Shown here piece after piece: positions 19,285 through 28,893 of a stretch of 64,000 bases of DNA. Both the position numbers and the translations under genes were made by a program. Each line of letters starts with the position of its first letter. The stretch's first letter is position 1. The notes beneath the pieces were generated by a model. That model was given only the letters and a program-made list of their open reading frames with translations, ran no database searches and was not told where the DNA came from. The DNA is from Lysinibacillus sp. FSL M8-0337 (GTDB lineage Bacteria > Bacillota > Bacilli > Bacillales_A > Planococcaceae): NCBI RefSeq assembly GCF_038593855.1, contig NZ_CP151996.1, positions 2,790,001 through 2,854,000 on the forward strand. The letters are read 5' to 3'.

Positions 19285-20196
19285 CTATCTCCCCCCTGCC
19301 AGCACTTGCACGAAAACAATAAGGAAAAAACAAGAAAACATAAATGAAAAAGCAATTAGAAATGATACTGCACATAATGTAAAGAGAGATTTACTAACAT
19401 GATCAAGTAATTTACATATATCATCAAAAGCAATCGGTTCTAAAATAGCAGCTAATAGTTTTAATGAATACGCACTAACCACAAGCTGGACTGTCGGAAT
19501 AAACGATACAGTAATCACGGCAATAAAGGCACTTATACTACTAATTGAAGTAGAGAATTGGGTCATATGCTGAAACATCGAAAAACTATCTACGATAAAA
19601 GAACCGACTACTGGAATATTTTCTTCTATTAACTTTTTCACCGGCTCTGCAACAGCCTTATTGACACTAAATGCAGCAACACCACTTGCCGACATTAATA
19701 TGATGTAGCAAATAACAGACGCAGAAACAATACTCATAATAGTAAAACGAATTAATTCTGCAATTCTTGTAAAAGATATTTCTTTGACAATGACACTGCA
19801 TACATCAAAAACAATGGCAAAAAGTACACCTGGGATAAGCCATTTACTACTAATGATCGTTAAGACTTGTACAAAAAAAAGCAAAAAAGGCTGCCAAGAA
19901 GCAATAGCAGTAATACTACTGGATAGCAAAAAACTTGAAGTAAGAATTGGATAAAAGGCTGTGAATATATGAGAAAGTCCTTGTGCAATTTCATCAATAA
20001 GTTGAAATGAGTTGACGACTACTGGTCCGATCGTGGCTAACACAATAAGAAAAAAAAGGATTCTTGTCCCTTTTTCAAATTCTGGTAAAAGCATGTTGAC
20101 AATTAAAGTAATGATGACATAGCCACACAATATGAGCGTCATCTTGAGCAAGAGAAAAAATGGATCGACGAAAAACGAAAGTAGTTGCTCCTGCAC
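19285..20196 (-). CDS. spoIIIAE: SpoIIIAE polytopic sporulation membrane protein
   Basis: Multi-pass membrane protein (about 8 hydrophobic segments, 303 residues) with family-like stretches such as FEKGTRILFFLIVLATIGPV and LLAAILEPIAFDDICKLLDH. In B. subtilis it is thought to form the export core of the SpoIIIA channel. The B. subtilis protein is about 400 residues; this copy lacks the long N-terminal extracytoplasmic part. It starts at GTG at 20196, 12 nt after spoIIIAD. Confidence 0.88.
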   Translation of the reverse strand: MQEQLLSFFVDPFFLLLKMTLILCGYVIITLIVNMLLPEFEKGTRILFFLIVLATIGPVVVNSFQLIDEIAQGLSHIFTAFYPILTSSFLLSSSITAIASWQPFLLFFVQVLTIISSKWLIPGVLFAIVFDVCSVIVKEISFTRIAELIRFTIMSIVSASVICYIILMSASGVAAFSVNKAVAEPVKKLIEENIPVVGSFIVDSFSMFQHMTQFSTSISSISAFIAVITVSFIPTVQLVVSAYSLKLLAAILEPIAFDDICKLLDHVSKSLFTLCAVSFLIAFSFMFSCFFLIVFVQVLAGGR

Positions 20197-20208
20197 TGGC
20201 TTCGCCCC

Positions 20209-20586
20209 TTAGTTTAACCTTTGTAAAATAGATGACACCCCCTGTAAAACAACCACAAATTCTTTAAACCAATACAGTAAAATAACAATTTTAACTGCAT
20301 CGAAAACGATACTACCCAACACTTTATAGCTATGCTCCACCAATAACATCGACACCCATTGCCCTACATAAAAAAGACTAGCACTCATTACAATGGCTTT
20401 TGCATAGGGCAAAAATGAAAGCATATCGAGAATTTGTTTGACGAAAGGCAATAGGAGTGTCGTAAACAAAAAACTGAACAACAAAAACGAAAACATTACA
20501 CTAATTAGCGCGTGGAGTGGCTGTATGACTTCTTTTATAAGCAACAATAAAAGCAGCATGACAACAGCAACAATGACAATTTCCAT
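20209..20586 (-). CDS. spoIIIAD: SpoIIIAD membrane protein
   Basis: A 125-residue protein with about four hydrophobic helices, opening with MEIVIVAVVMLLLLLLIKEV. The SpoIIIAC/AD family shares a short repeated helical unit. It lies 4 nt after spoIIIAC in operon order AC-AD-AE. Confidence 0.88.
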   Translation of the reverse strand: MEIVIVAVVMLLLLLLIKEVIQPLHALISVMFSFLLFSFLFTTLLLPFVKQILDMLSFLPYAKAIVMSASLFYVGQWVSMLLVEHSYKVLGSIVFDAVKIVILLYWFKEFVVVLQGVSSILQRLN

Positions 20587-20590
20587 TTAC

Positions 20591-20800
20591 TTACCCAGAT
20601 GAGGTTAACCACTGGAAGAATGTTAAAATTTCAGTGAAAAATAGACGTAAAAATCGGAGTAATTCTGCTGTCATATATAAGTAGGCAATAAAAAATAAGA
20701 AAAATGAAAATTCTTTCTTCCCTGTTTGGTCAAAGAAAACATGAAGAAGCGCTACTACTAGTCCCACTCCAGCGACTCTTAATACGTCTTGTAATTCCAT
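20591..20800 (-). CDS. spoIIIAC: SpoIIIAC membrane protein, first gene of this spoIIIA operon
   Basis: A 69-residue two-helix protein that begins MELQDVLRVAGVGLVVALLH, as is typical of SpoIIIAC. It is the first spoIIIA gene here: no spoIIIAA (ATPase) or spoIIIAB lies upstream. Only about 100 bp separate it from the flavin oxidoreductase terminator, so its promoter must be within 20801-20854. Confidence 0.88.
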   Translation of the reverse strand: MELQDVLRVAGVGLVVALLHVFFDQTGKKEFSFFLFFIAYLYMTAELLRFLRLFFTEILTFFQWLTSSG

Positions 20801-20845
20801 TCATACGCCCCCTCGTGTACAGCAATATATGTCGCACTCCAAAAA

Positions 20846-20899
20846 AAAAGAACAGTGCCAGTCACTCAAACAATTTAGAATTGTTTGAGTGACTGGCAC
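20846..20899 (-). terminator. Perfect 21-bp-arm inverted repeat terminator
   Basis: Two perfectly complementary 21-nt arms (20855-20875 and 20879-20899) flank a TAG loop. On the minus strand the arms are followed by a run of nine T (20842-20850 region). The right arm abuts the stop codon of the next gene (20900-20902). The end motif GTGCCAGTCACT resembles REP-like palindromes. Confidence 0.85.
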
Positions 20900-21910
20900 C
20901 TATACTAATTTTTCAATAATATTTTTCACTGTACCGGGTTGCACTAAGTGACTGTTTTCCCCCATCCACATCGATAAATACTGTGGATTGCCTTGTGCTG
21001 CACTTTCCTTACGAATAGTGGAGGTTAAATGATGTTGCAATGGATACGGTGCTACAACAGCATCCTTCATATGTTCTGTAAAATGATTGGTTAAGCCACG
21101 CGCTGCTTTACCAGTAAAAGCATACGTAATCGTCGTTTGTTGTGGCTTCGACTGCAAGATAGCCTTTTTATACAGTGGTGATATTTCACATTCATCAGCT
21201 ACCAATAATGCTGTCCCTATTTGTACTGCCTGTGCACCACCCGCTAGCGCGCGCTGCACATCTTCTTGCGAAACAATGCCCCCTGCAACAATAATCGGGA
21301 TTGTTATGTTGCCTACTACTTGTTGTAGCAAATCTTCACGAGCAATTAATTGCATAGGATTCGTAAACGAGCCCCGATGCCCCCCTGCCTCACCACCTTG
21401 TAAAACAACCGCATCCATACCTGATTGCTCAACTTGAATGGCTTCTTCTAGCGTAGTAGCTGTCCCGATCACATAAATATTTTTATCCTTTAAACGTTGA
21501 ATAACTTCTAGAGATGGTATACCAAATGTAAACGAGCACACAGCTACTTGCTCATCCAGAACTGCTTGCAATTGCCCCTCAAAAACTTCGTTTGACATCA
21601 CACTTTGCACTGGTGATAATCCGAGCTCATCATAGTAAGGCTGTAGCGCCATACGTGCTTTTTGGAGAACATCTATATCAATGCGTGGCTCTTCTTGCAC
21701 AAATAAATTTACGGCAAATGGCTTTTGCGTAAGCTTTTTTACTTCCTGAATAAAATTTCTTGTCTGCTCACCATCTAAATAGCCCGCTCCAATTGAGCCT
21801 AGTATCCCAACTTCCGCACAGGCAGCAACAAATTTTGGTGTAGTAACCCCCGCCATCGGTGCTTGAATAATTGGATAGTGCATTTCAAATTTTTTTAACA
21901 TTGCATTCAC
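20900..21910 (-). CDS. NAD(P)H-dependent flavin oxidoreductase (nitronate monooxygenase/FabK-like)
   Basis: TIM-barrel FMN enzyme of 336 residues. It opens with YPIIQAPMAGVTTPKFVAA, has the phosphate-binding VLQGGEAGGHRG near 170 and IIVAGGIVSQEDVQRALAGG near 215, a pattern shared by nitronate monooxygenases and FabK-type enoyl reductases; the two cannot be separated here. It occupies the place of spoIIIAA/AB between efp and spoIIIAC. A paralogue lies at 25868-26776. Confidence 0.85.
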   Translation of the reverse strand: MNAMLKKFEMHYPIIQAPMAGVTTPKFVAACAEVGILGSIGAGYLDGEQTRNFIQEVKKLTQKPFAVNLFVQEEPRIDIDVLQKARMALQPYYDELGLSPVQSVMSNEVFEGQLQAVLDEQVAVCSFTFGIPSLEVIQRLKDKNIYVIGTATTLEEAIQVEQSGMDAVVLQGGEAGGHRGSFTNPMQLIAREDLLQQVVGNITIPIIVAGGIVSQEDVQRALAGGAQAVQIGTALLVADECEISPLYKKAILQSKPQQTTITYAFTGKAARGLTNHFTEHMKDAVVAPYPLQHHLTSTIRKESAAQGNPQYLSMWMGENSHLVQPGTVKNIIEKLV

Positions 21911-22005
21911 TCCTTACTTTTATTGTAAACCTTATTTCACTTTCCGACCTCCTTCTATTTTTACATATTTTTGTACTTTACTCGATATATGTACTAAAAA
22001 AAAAT

Positions 22006-22036
22006 AAAAACCTACCCTTTTTAAAAGAGTAGGTTT
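22006..22036 (-). terminator. efp terminator
   Basis: A hairpin with arms AAACCTACCC and AGTAGGTTT is followed on the minus strand by a long T-rich run (21995-22005). It lies 13 nt after the efp stop. Confidence 0.8.
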
Positions 22037-22048
22037 ACTAAATATTGC

Positions 22049-22606
22049 TTACGCACGTGATACGTAAGATGCTTCAGTAGTGTTAATCACTAACTTATCA
22101 CCTTGGTTCACGAAGAACGGAACTTGCACGATAAGACCTGTTTCAAGCGTAGCAGGTTTTGTACCGCCTGAAGCAGTATCACCTTTAATACCTGGTTCTG
22201 TTTCAGTTACTTCTAATTCAACCGTGTTTGGTAATTCTACACCTAGCATTTCACCTTGGTAAGATTGAATGTGTACTTCCATATTTTCTTTTAGGAATTT
22301 TAATTCATATTCAATGGCAGCTGAAGCTAGTTCAGTTTGCTCATATGACTCTAAATCCATAAATACATGCTCATCACCTTGAGCATATAAATATTGCATT
22401 TTACGGTTATCAATTTGTGCTTTCTCTACTTTTTCACCAGCACGGAATGTTTTTTCATTCACAGAACCGTTACGAAGGTTACGTAATTTAGAACGTACGA
22501 ATGCAGCACCTTTACCTGGTTTAACGTGTTGGAAATCTAACACGCGATATAATTGGCCATCAACAATAATTGTTAGACCTGTACGGAAATCGTTTACTGA
22601 AATCAT
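22049..22606 (-). CDS. efp: Translation elongation factor P
   Basis: A 185-residue, three-barrel EF-P that rescues ribosomes stalled at polyproline. The modifiable residue is Lys32 in [10 protein letters not shown], as in Bacillus (not Arg). It forms a compact unit with the peptidase and aroQ genes upstream (17 and 2 nt gaps), the conserved yqhT-efp order. Confidence 0.97.
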   Translation of the reverse strand: MISVNDFRTGLTIIVDGQLYRVLDFQHVKPGKGAAFVRSKLRNLRNGSVNEKTFRAGEKVEKAQIDNRKMQYLYAQGDEHVFMDLESYEQTELASAAIEYELKFLKENMEVHIQSYQGEMLGVELPNTVELEVTETEPGIKGDTASGGTKPATLETGLIVQVPFFVNQGDKLVINTTEASYVSRA

Positions 22607-22623
22607 TTGTGTTCCTCCATTGT

Positions 22624-23685
22624 TTATAAAATGATAAGTTCTTTTGTCGAATGTGTTAGTAGTTCATTACCTGATTCAGTGATTAAAATATCGTCTTCGA
22701 TACGCACACCACCGACTCCTGGTACGTAAACACCTGGTTCAATCGTCACAGCCATACCCGGCTCTAAAACCGTATTTGATCGTTTCGATAGGCCAGGGCC
22801 TTCATGTACTTCAAGACCAATCCCATGCCCTAATGAATGACCAAATGCCTCACCATAGCCTTTTTCTGTTAAATAGTCACGTGCAATGGCATCTGCTTGA
22901 ATACCTGTTAAGCCAGGACCAACTTTTTCAAGTGCTAAAAGTTGTGACGCAAGGACTGTATTGTACATTTCTACTAATTTTTCAGATGGCTCACCAACTG
23001 CCACCGTACGTGTTATATCCGAAATATAGCCATTGTATAGCGCACCAAAATCAAGCGTGACAAAGTCGCCTTTTTCAATAACTTTATTTGTTGCAACACC
23101 ATGTGGTAGTGCCGAGCGAAGACCAGACGCTACAATTGTATCAAAAGAGGACTGTGTTGCTCCTTGTTGTCGCATGAAAAATTCTAATTCATTCGAAACG
23201 TCAAGCTCTGTTTTACCTGGCTTGATGTAGTCTAAAATATGTGTAAATGCGTGATCAGCAATTTCACACGCAACCTTAATAATATTAATCTCTTGTTCAG
23301 TCTTAATCAAGCGAATTTTTTCAATTAATCCAGAAACGGGCACTAAATCAGCTTGAATTACATTTTTATATAACTCATATGTACCATAGCTGACAGAATC
23401 TTTCTCAAAGCCCAATAATTTTATACCCATCGCTTTGACTTGTGTCGCAATTTCTTCTAGAAGTGTTACTTCATGTTGCACAATTCGGTAATCCTTAATT
23501 TGTGCAGTTGCTTGCTCTGTATAGCGGAAGTCTGTAATAAATACAGCATCATTTTGGGACACAATCGCTACGCCAGCCGTACCAGTAAAACCTGTCATAT
23601 AACGACGGTTATACTCGTTCGTAATTAAAACGCCATCGATGTTTTGTTCTTGAAGTATTTTACGAAGCTTTTGTAATTTCAACAT
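22624..23685 (-). CDS. Xaa-Pro dipeptidase/aminopeptidase (M24, YqhT/PapA type)
   Basis: A 353-residue pita-bread metallopeptidase. The metal ligands are visible: two Asp in [17 protein letters not shown], His in [12 protein letters not shown], Glu in TIEPGVY and Glu in RIEDD. The N-terminal creatinase-like domain fills about 1-130. It releases N-terminal residues before proline. Two nt separate it from aroQ. Confidence 0.93.
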   Translation of the reverse strand: MLKLQKLRKILQEQNIDGVLITNEYNRRYMTGFTGTAGVAIVSQNDAVFITDFRYTEQATAQIKDYRIVQHEVTLLEEIATQVKAMGIKLLGFEKDSVSYGTYELYKNVIQADLVPVSGLIEKIRLIKTEQEINIIKVACEIADHAFTHILDYIKPGKTELDVSNELEFFMRQQGATQSSFDTIVASGLRSALPHGVATNKVIEKGDFVTLDFGALYNGYISDITRTVAVGEPSEKLVEMYNTVLASQLLALEKVGPGLTGIQADAIARDYLTEKGYGEAFGHSLGHGIGLEVHEGPGLSKRSNTVLEPGMAVTIEPGVYVPGVGGVRIEDDILITESGNELLTHSTKELIIL

Positions 23686-23687
23686 AA

Positions 23688-24122
23688 TTATTTCTCCCTC
23701 TCAATAAAAGTGCGTAGTGCTAGTTCATAGCCTTTTGTACCAAGTCCACTAATTTGACCTAGGCAGGCTGGGGCAAGATAAGAATGATGGCGGAATGCCT
23801 CACGTTTGTGGATATTGGAAATATGTACTTCAATAACCGGTACGGTCACTCCTGCAATTGCATCATGTAATGCTACGCTGGTATGAGTATACGCACCTGG
23901 ATTAAAGATAATCCCATCATACTTTTCATCTTCCGCCTCGTGCACCCAATCTACAAGAACACCCTCGTGATTCGATTGACGAAACTCGACTGTAGCACCA
24001 AGAGAAGTCGCAAGATTTTGAACATTATTTTTGACATCGTCTAGTGTTTCATGGCCATAAATATGTGGCTCACGCTTTCCGAGTCGATTTAAGTTTGGTC
24101 CATTCAAACATAATAACTTCAC
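23688..24122 (-). CDS. aroQ: Type II 3-dehydroquinate dehydratase
   Basis: A 144-residue flavodoxin-like enzyme of the shikimate pathway. Hallmarks are [18 protein letters not shown] with the catalytic tyrosine, [16 protein letters not shown], and the histidine-bearing [18 protein letters not shown]. It has the same order as B. subtilis yqhR-yqhS-yqhT. Confidence 0.95.
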   Translation of the reverse strand: MKLLCLNGPNLNRLGKREPHIYGHETLDDVKNNVQNLATSLGATVEFRQSNHEGVLVDWVHEAEDEKYDGIIFNPGAYTHTSVALHDAIAGVTVPVIEVHISNIHKREAFRHHSYLAPACLGQISGLGTKGYELALRTFIEREK

Positions 24123-24184
24123 GCAGTATTCGCCTCTTTCTATGTACTTGCTTTTTATTTTATCATACCAATTGCATACAGCAA

Positions 24185-24610
24185 CTAATTTCCTTTTTGT
24201 GCTGTATGCTCCTTGTAATGAAAATTAGCTGTTTCAAGTAAAAAGCGCAAAAGGCAAATAACTACGACCATAAAAGGGATGGATAATTTTTTAAAAGATG
24301 AGGATTGTAACGGTAAATCCAAAACAAACCACTCCAATGTGATTGTTACCAAAAGTCCGAGTAAAAATGAAGTCAAGATTGCAGGTATAATATGAGCATA
24401 TCGTAACGTCATGTATAAAAAGAATCCGACTAAAAACAGTGCTAACGTTAAAAAACTCCAATGAAATAATTTAGAACTCTCTTCGAACAACTCCCATTTT
24501 TTATAAAAGCCTATTGGATTCCAACGAATAAAATGAAAAAAATGAAGGCCTTTTAAACATAGGGCTAACACAATCGCATTAACAGCAGATGTTATAAGTC
24601 CTACTTTCAT
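24185..24610 (-). CDS. YqhR-type membrane protein
   Basis: A 141-residue protein with four hydrophobic segments and a charged C-terminus. Its assignment is by position (directly before aroQ and divergent from the yqhQ-like gene, as in B. subtilis) and by its YqhR-like length and topology. Function unknown. Confidence 0.7.
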   Translation of the reverse strand: MKVGLITSAVNAIVLALCLKGLHFFHFIRWNPIGFYKKWELFEESSKLFHWSFLTLALFLVGFFLYMTLRYAHIIPAILTSFLLGLLVTITLEWFVLDLPLQSSSFKKLSIPFMVVVICLLRFLLETANFHYKEHTAQKGN

Positions 24611-24827
24611 AATTATCCCTCCTCTATTAAATAATCAGCGTGCACATCGCTTACACGTCCTGTCTTTAGCAATGGCACTGAATGATACATAAGCGCTCTT
24701 CCTAAAAAAGCAAAATTATACGATAAGTGTAGCCATAAAGAAAATTTACTATGCGTACCTCTAGAGGTTTTTCGCTAAATTTAGTACAATGGTACAGTTG
24801 AAATATATAAAGAGAGTGGTGTTAGCC

Positions 24828-25763
24828 TTGAGCAATTCACCTGTATACGGGGGACAAGCACAATTAGAGGGTGTGATGTTCGGAGGGAAGGAACATACGA
24901 TTACTGCCATTCGCCGTAACGATGATTCCATTGATTATTATCATTATAAAAAAATCCAAAAACCAATCCTGCAAAAGCTAAAAAAAATTCCATTTGTACG
25001 TGGGGTTGTTGCACTTATTGAATCAGCAGGTTTAGGTTCACGTCATATGCAATTTTCAGGGGACCGTTATGACGTTACACCCGGCGAAGAAGTCGAAAAT
25101 GTAGAAGAAAGCGGCTCAAAGCTTCAAATGATTTTAGGCGTAGCTGTTGTCGGGATTCTTTCTTTCCTATTCGGTAAATTTGCATTTACATTAATTCCAG
25201 TGTTTATTGCGGATTTATTCTCACCATGGATAGAAGGGAAAGTTGGTCAAGTGCTTCTCGAAAGTGGCATTAAGCTGCTTCTACTGCTTACCTATCTATA
25301 TTTTATTTCTTTAACACCAATTATTAAACGCGTTTTCCAATATCATGGTGCCGAGCATAAGGTCATTAATTGCTATGAAGCTGGTTTGGATATTACTGTG
25401 GAAAATGTACAAGCACAATCTCGTTTACATTATCGATGCGGTAGTAGCTTTATGCTATTCACTGTGTTCGTTGGTATGTTTTTATATTTCTTCGTACCTA
25501 CAGACCCGCTGTGGTTACGAATTGTAGACCGTATTTTATTAATACCTGTTGTATTAGGGGTATCATTTGAAGTACTGCAAGCAACGAATGCATGCCGCAA
25601 TATTCCTTTGTTACGCTATTTAGGATATCCAGGTCTATGGTTACAATTACTGACAACAAGAGAGCCGATGGACGAACAGGTCGAAGTTGCGATTGCCTCA
25701 TTTAATATGCTACGTCGAGTTGAACAACAACCTGAAATCGCCGCAACATTGAATCACGATTAA
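24828..25763 (+). CDS. DUF1385 membrane protein YqhQ
   Basis: A 311-residue protein with the family opening VYGGQAQLEGVMFGGKEHT, four or five membrane segments and the conserved FQYHGAEHKVINCYEAG. Function unknown. The start is taken as TTG at 24828: the upstream in-frame ATG at 24789 lies inside a likely -10 box TACAAT (24785-24790), so it cannot be the start of that transcript. The ribosome site (GAGTGGTG) is weak. Confidence 0.88.
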   Translation: MSNSPVYGGQAQLEGVMFGGKEHTITAIRRNDDSIDYYHYKKIQKPILQKLKKIPFVRGVVALIESAGLGSRHMQFSGDRYDVTPGEEVENVEESGSKLQMILGVAVVGILSFLFGKFAFTLIPVFIADLFSPWIEGKVGQVLLESGIKLLLLLTYLYFISLTPIIKRVFQYHGAEHKVINCYEAGLDITVENVQAQSRLHYRCGSSFMLFTVFVGMFLYFFVPTDPLWLRIVDRILLIPVVLGVSFEVLQATNACRNIPLLRYLGYPGLWLQLLTTREPMDEQVEVAIASFNMLRRVEQQPEIAATLNHD

Positions 25764-25789
25764 TCAAGATCCATAACTAAGACAATACA

Positions 25790-25835
25790 AAAACGCACAA
25801 TTGTTGGTTAAACAGCATTGTGCGTTTTGTTTTTT
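25790..25835. terminator. Bidirectional terminator
   Basis: Perfect arms AAAACGCACAAT and ATTGTGCGTTTT around a 15-nt loop, with T-run GTTTTTT on the plus strand, between convergent genes. Confidence 0.85.
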
Positions 25836-25867
25836 CTAACATCCTGAAAGGGCACCCCCTCCAGCAA

Positions 25868-26776
25868 TTACAAAGACTGTACCACATTCAATCGTTGCTT
25901 TGCGCTTTCATATTCCTCCTGTAATGACGTAATAATTTCACGCACAGACTCACGTTTTTCAATCGCTGTGACACCATGTCCTGCCGACCAAATATCACGC
26001 CAAGCCTTCACATTTACAAGGTGTGTTAAATCAATAGCCTCTTTTGGCATTAATGTCGACGGGTCAATCCCTTCTTTTATTAAGGATGGAATTAACACAT
26101 TGACAGGCACGCCACTAAAGGCATCTGTATACAAAACATCATCTGTTGTACTTTCGATAACCATGTTTTTATAAGCCTCTGGTGCATCTCCTTCATGACA
26201 AGCAATAAAGCGAGTGCCTAAATAAGCATAGTCCGCTCCAATTATTTGCGCTGCCAATACATCTGCACCGCTTGAAATCGAGCCTGATAAAACAATGGTG
26301 CCATTAAAGAATTTTTTGACCGCAGCGACAAAACCGAATGGATTCAGTTGTCCACCATGTCCACCAGCTCCTGCACACACAAGAATTAACCCATCTACAC
26401 CCGTGGCTGCTGATTTCTCAGCATGCTTGACATTTGCCACATCCGCATAGACCTTTCCCCCATAACGATGCACGATATCAATAACACGCTTCGGGTTGCC
26501 AAGCGATGTAATGACAATAGGTGGCTCATATTCTTCAATTAATTGTAAATCTTCTTCAAAACGAACATTCGCTACTGGATGACATATAAAATTGACGGCC
26601 CACGGCTCTGTTGGCAACGCCTCTTTAATCTCTTGAAGCCAGTCTGCGCAAGTTGAAACGGGTCTTGCATTTAATAATGGAAACGAACCAATAGCCCCCG
26701 CTCGACTTGCCTCGATGACCATCGCTGGATTCGAAATTAAAAACATTGGTGCTACAATAATTGGTAAACGTGACAT
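25868..26776 (-). CDS. Nitronate monooxygenase-like flavin oxidoreductase
   Basis: A 302-residue TIM-barrel FMN protein of the 2-nitropropane dioxygenase superfamily. It opens MSRLPIIVAPMFLISNPAMV, with LILVCAGAGGHGGQLNPF near 135 and IVLSGSISSGADVLAAQIIGA near 165. The substrate is unknown. It is distantly related to the product at 20900-21910. Monocistronic. Confidence 0.83.
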   Translation of the reverse strand: MSRLPIIVAPMFLISNPAMVIEASRAGAIGSFPLLNARPVSTCADWLQEIKEALPTEPWAVNFICHPVANVRFEEDLQLIEEYEPPIVITSLGNPKRVIDIVHRYGGKVYADVANVKHAEKSAATGVDGLILVCAGAGGHGGQLNPFGFVAAVKKFFNGTIVLSGSISSGADVLAAQIIGADYAYLGTRFIACHEGDAPEAYKNMVIESTTDDVLYTDAFSGVPVNVLIPSLIKEGIDPSTLMPKEAIDLTHLVNVKAWRDIWSAGHGVTAIEKRESVREIITSLQEEYESAKQRLNVVQSL

Positions 26777-26968
26777 ACTTTCTCCCCCTTTCTATATAAA
26801 CATTCGAGCTACCTTCCAAAATCCCTACTTCAATATTTTTCTACATGCACTTTTTTATGTAATTTTAAGTTTCATTATCGTTTACTCTCAAAAAACAGAG
26901 TTCAAAAAAACAGTTTGGTATACAAGCAAGTATCCTGTCTAAACTGCATCTCACGCTAAAACTTGCGC

Positions 26969-27226
26969 TTACTGCTTATTAATGGTTTGCCAAATTTCCA
27001 ACGCAATTGGATAGTAATTCGAAATTGCAAATACTTCATCTACCGAGAACATTTTTACAAAAACTTCATGTATCCTAAGCGCTAAATTTTCAACAGAAGT
27101 TACTGTTGGAAGTAGCTCTACTATCATCCTAATTTCTGGGTCATATTCATCCTCAGGTGTGTAATGCAAAAATCCCTTTGGATCCCAATTATCAATGACT
27201 TCCTTAACAATTCGATAGTGCTCCAT
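26969..27226 (-). CDS. DUF1871-type small protein
   Basis: An 85-residue acidic protein with IDNWDPKGFL near the start and EDEYDPEIRMIVELL in the middle, which matches my recollection of the DUF1871 (YugE-like) pattern. Function unknown. The ATG at 27226 has GAGGGG 4 nt upstream; the longer frame to 27244 would run through the ribosome site. It stands alone. The 190-bp gap above it (26777-26968) shows nothing further. Confidence 0.65.
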   Translation of the reverse strand: MEHYRIVKEVIDNWDPKGFLHYTPEDEYDPEIRMIVELLPTVTSVENLALRIHEVFVKMFSVDEVFAISNYYPIALEIWQTINKQ

Positions 27227-27265
27227 ATTACCCCTCTTTAACATATTTTTCCTCGTAAATATAAA

Positions 27266-27292
27266 AAGTGCGTTAAACTAATTAACGCACTT
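27266..27292 (-). terminator. Terminator of the sigma factor-LCP operon
   Basis: Perfect 11-bp arms AAGTGCGTTAA/TTAACGCACTT with a 5-nt loop and a T-rich tail on the minus strand, 48 bp after the LCP gene. Confidence 0.8.
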
Positions 27293-27340
27293 CTAGTATA
27301 AAATCATTTTCCTATAAATCACAACAAATCCAATGTTTAA

Positions 27341-28339
27341 TTACTCAAATGTCGTTAACTCTTCGGAAATGGCTGTTAAAAAATCTTTCTCAAACGTAAC
27401 ATAATATTTTCCATCTATCATATCATCTCGAATGCCAGCACTTAACGATACTGATTTAATTGAATGAAGATTTATTTTGTTTTCAAACAATTGGTCTAGT
27501 GGTATATTGGCTTCAATTTGATTGGAAAGTTCTTTTAATTTCGATTGCGCCATTTCGTTTTTCGTTTTATTCACCACAATTTGAATAAGATTTAATAAGT
27601 TTTCTTCCTTTAAATTTCTCCCGTCTGTAGCAGCCATCATTAATGCCACTACCTCTTCCCCATTTAAACGATTCGTTCCTTTTTTGAAATCTAGTCCTAC
27701 TTTCGTGATTGCTCTTACGCGAGTATCTTCTTGCAAGTCATAATCTATACCGTTAATAGATGCAATCCATGCTGAAAAGGTCTCTAAGTCGATGACCGCA
27801 TAATAATCAATGGGTAAATTAAATAGGTTGGAAACGGTCGTTCTTACATTTTCTGCTCCTCCTGAACCAAAAGCATAAGCAAATAATAATTTATCGTGCA
27901 CTGTAGTCCCATCATTGTTCGCTATCGGTGCATACGTTTCACGAGGAATCGACAGAACTTTCATAGCGTTTTTCTCTTTGCTATATGTAAGTAAAAGATT
28001 TAGAGGTATTCTATCGTCCTCCTGTTGTGCTTTCACCGTAATTAAAGTAGTGACAATTTGATCTTCCTGAACTGCTGTTGCATTATTGTTCCCATCTTCA
28101 TGAAAGCTCCTAGGCAACATCGATGGCATAAATAAAACTAGACATAAACCTAGCACTAATAATGAAATGAGCACTGGCACAATCTTTTTTGAAGAAGGAA
28201 CAAGAGACTTCTTTTGTACTCGGTGTTTCTTTTCCAACCTACGAATTTGTTCAAAAACCTTTTGTCGGTCTTCTTGCGTAAATCTTAAATCTTGATTAGA
28301 AATCTTCTGCATTTTATCTCTTAATCGTTTATCTTCCAT
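27341..28339 (-). CDS. LCP (LytR-CpsA-Psr) domain membrane protein paired with ECF sigma
   Basis: A 332-residue type II membrane protein: a charged cytoplasmic N-terminus (1-56), one membrane helix (about 57-75), then an extracytoplasmic LCP domain with LKVLSIPRETY, DKLLFAYAFGSGGAENVR and DFKKGTNRLNGEEVVALM. LCP proteins transfer wall polymers to peptidoglycan. The gene start overlaps the sigma-factor stop by 11 nt, the position usually held by an anti-sigma factor, so the cytoplasmic segment may bind the sigma factor (inference). Confidence 0.82.
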   Translation of the reverse strand: MEDKRLRDKMQKISNQDLRFTQEDRQKVFEQIRRLEKKHRVQKKSLVPSSKKIVPVLISLLVLGLCLVLFMPSMLPRSFHEDGNNNATAVQEDQIVTTLITVKAQQEDDRIPLNLLLTYSKEKNAMKVLSIPRETYAPIANNDGTTVHDKLLFAYAFGSGGAENVRTTVSNLFNLPIDYYAVIDLETFSAWIASINGIDYDLQEDTRVRAITKVGLDFKKGTNRLNGEEVVALMMAATDGRNLKEENLLNLIQIVVNKTKNEMAQSKLKELSNQIEANIPLDQLFENKINLHSIKSVSLSAGIRDDMIDGKYYVTFEKDFLTAISEELTTFE

Positions 28340-28856
28340 TGAGTTCAGCCTCCTTTATCATCGACTCTAATCGTTGTTTGGCTCTTCTTAATCTCGTTTT
28401 CACTGTATTCATTGGAATATCCAATACTTCAGCAATTTCATCTGTCTTTAACGATTCGTAGTAGTAGAGATACACCACTTCCCGATACACTTTTGGAAGA
28501 GAAAAGATGGTATCCTTTAGTTCTTCATTATTGTATTTATCGATAACTGTTTTTTCTGTTGATGGGTAAATCGACTTTGCTGTTTCATGAATAAAACTTT
28601 TTACTTGTACCATTTTGAAATGCCAACTTTTTAAATAATCTTTACATTCGTTAATTGCAATACGATAGAGCCATGTCTTTATTTGGGCATCATAGCGAAA
28701 CGTATCCACGTTTTTGTAGCATTTGATAAACGTATTTTGCACCATATCCTTCGCAATTTCAGTATCTTTTACATAAGAAAATGCCAATCGTACCAACTCA
28801 TCACCATATTCAATCATCATTTGTTCTAATAAGAAATCTTTTTCTGTTCTGTCCAT
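28329..28856 (-). CDS. ECF-type RNA polymerase sigma factor
   Basis: A 175-residue sigma-70 family protein with region 2 (VKDTEIAKDMVQNTFIKCYK and TWLYRIAINECKDYL, about 25-80) and region 4 (LPKVYREVVYLYYYESLKTD, then MNTVKTRLRRAKQRL, about 115-165). It resembles the SigV/SigX/YlaC group. It is co-translated with an LCP protein and is preceded by a promoter of ECF type, so it is probably self-activating. Confidence 0.9.
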   Translation of the reverse strand: MDRTEKDFLLEQMMIEYGDELVRLAFSYVKDTEIAKDMVQNTFIKCYKNVDTFRYDAQIKTWLYRIAINECKDYLKSWHFKMVQVKSFIHETAKSIYPSTEKTVIDKYNNEELKDTIFSLPKVYREVVYLYYYESLKTDEIAEVLDIPMNTVKTRLRRAKQRLESMIKEAELNGR

Positions 28857-28893
28857 CTACTACCCTCCCTTCCTCTCTTAAATTCTGCTATTA

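Noticed and set aside
20800-20900. Short spoIIIAA or spoIIIAB remnant between the flavin enzyme and spoIIIAC
   Set aside because: Only about 100 bp, fully taken by a terminator palindrome and promoter space; no coding remnant.
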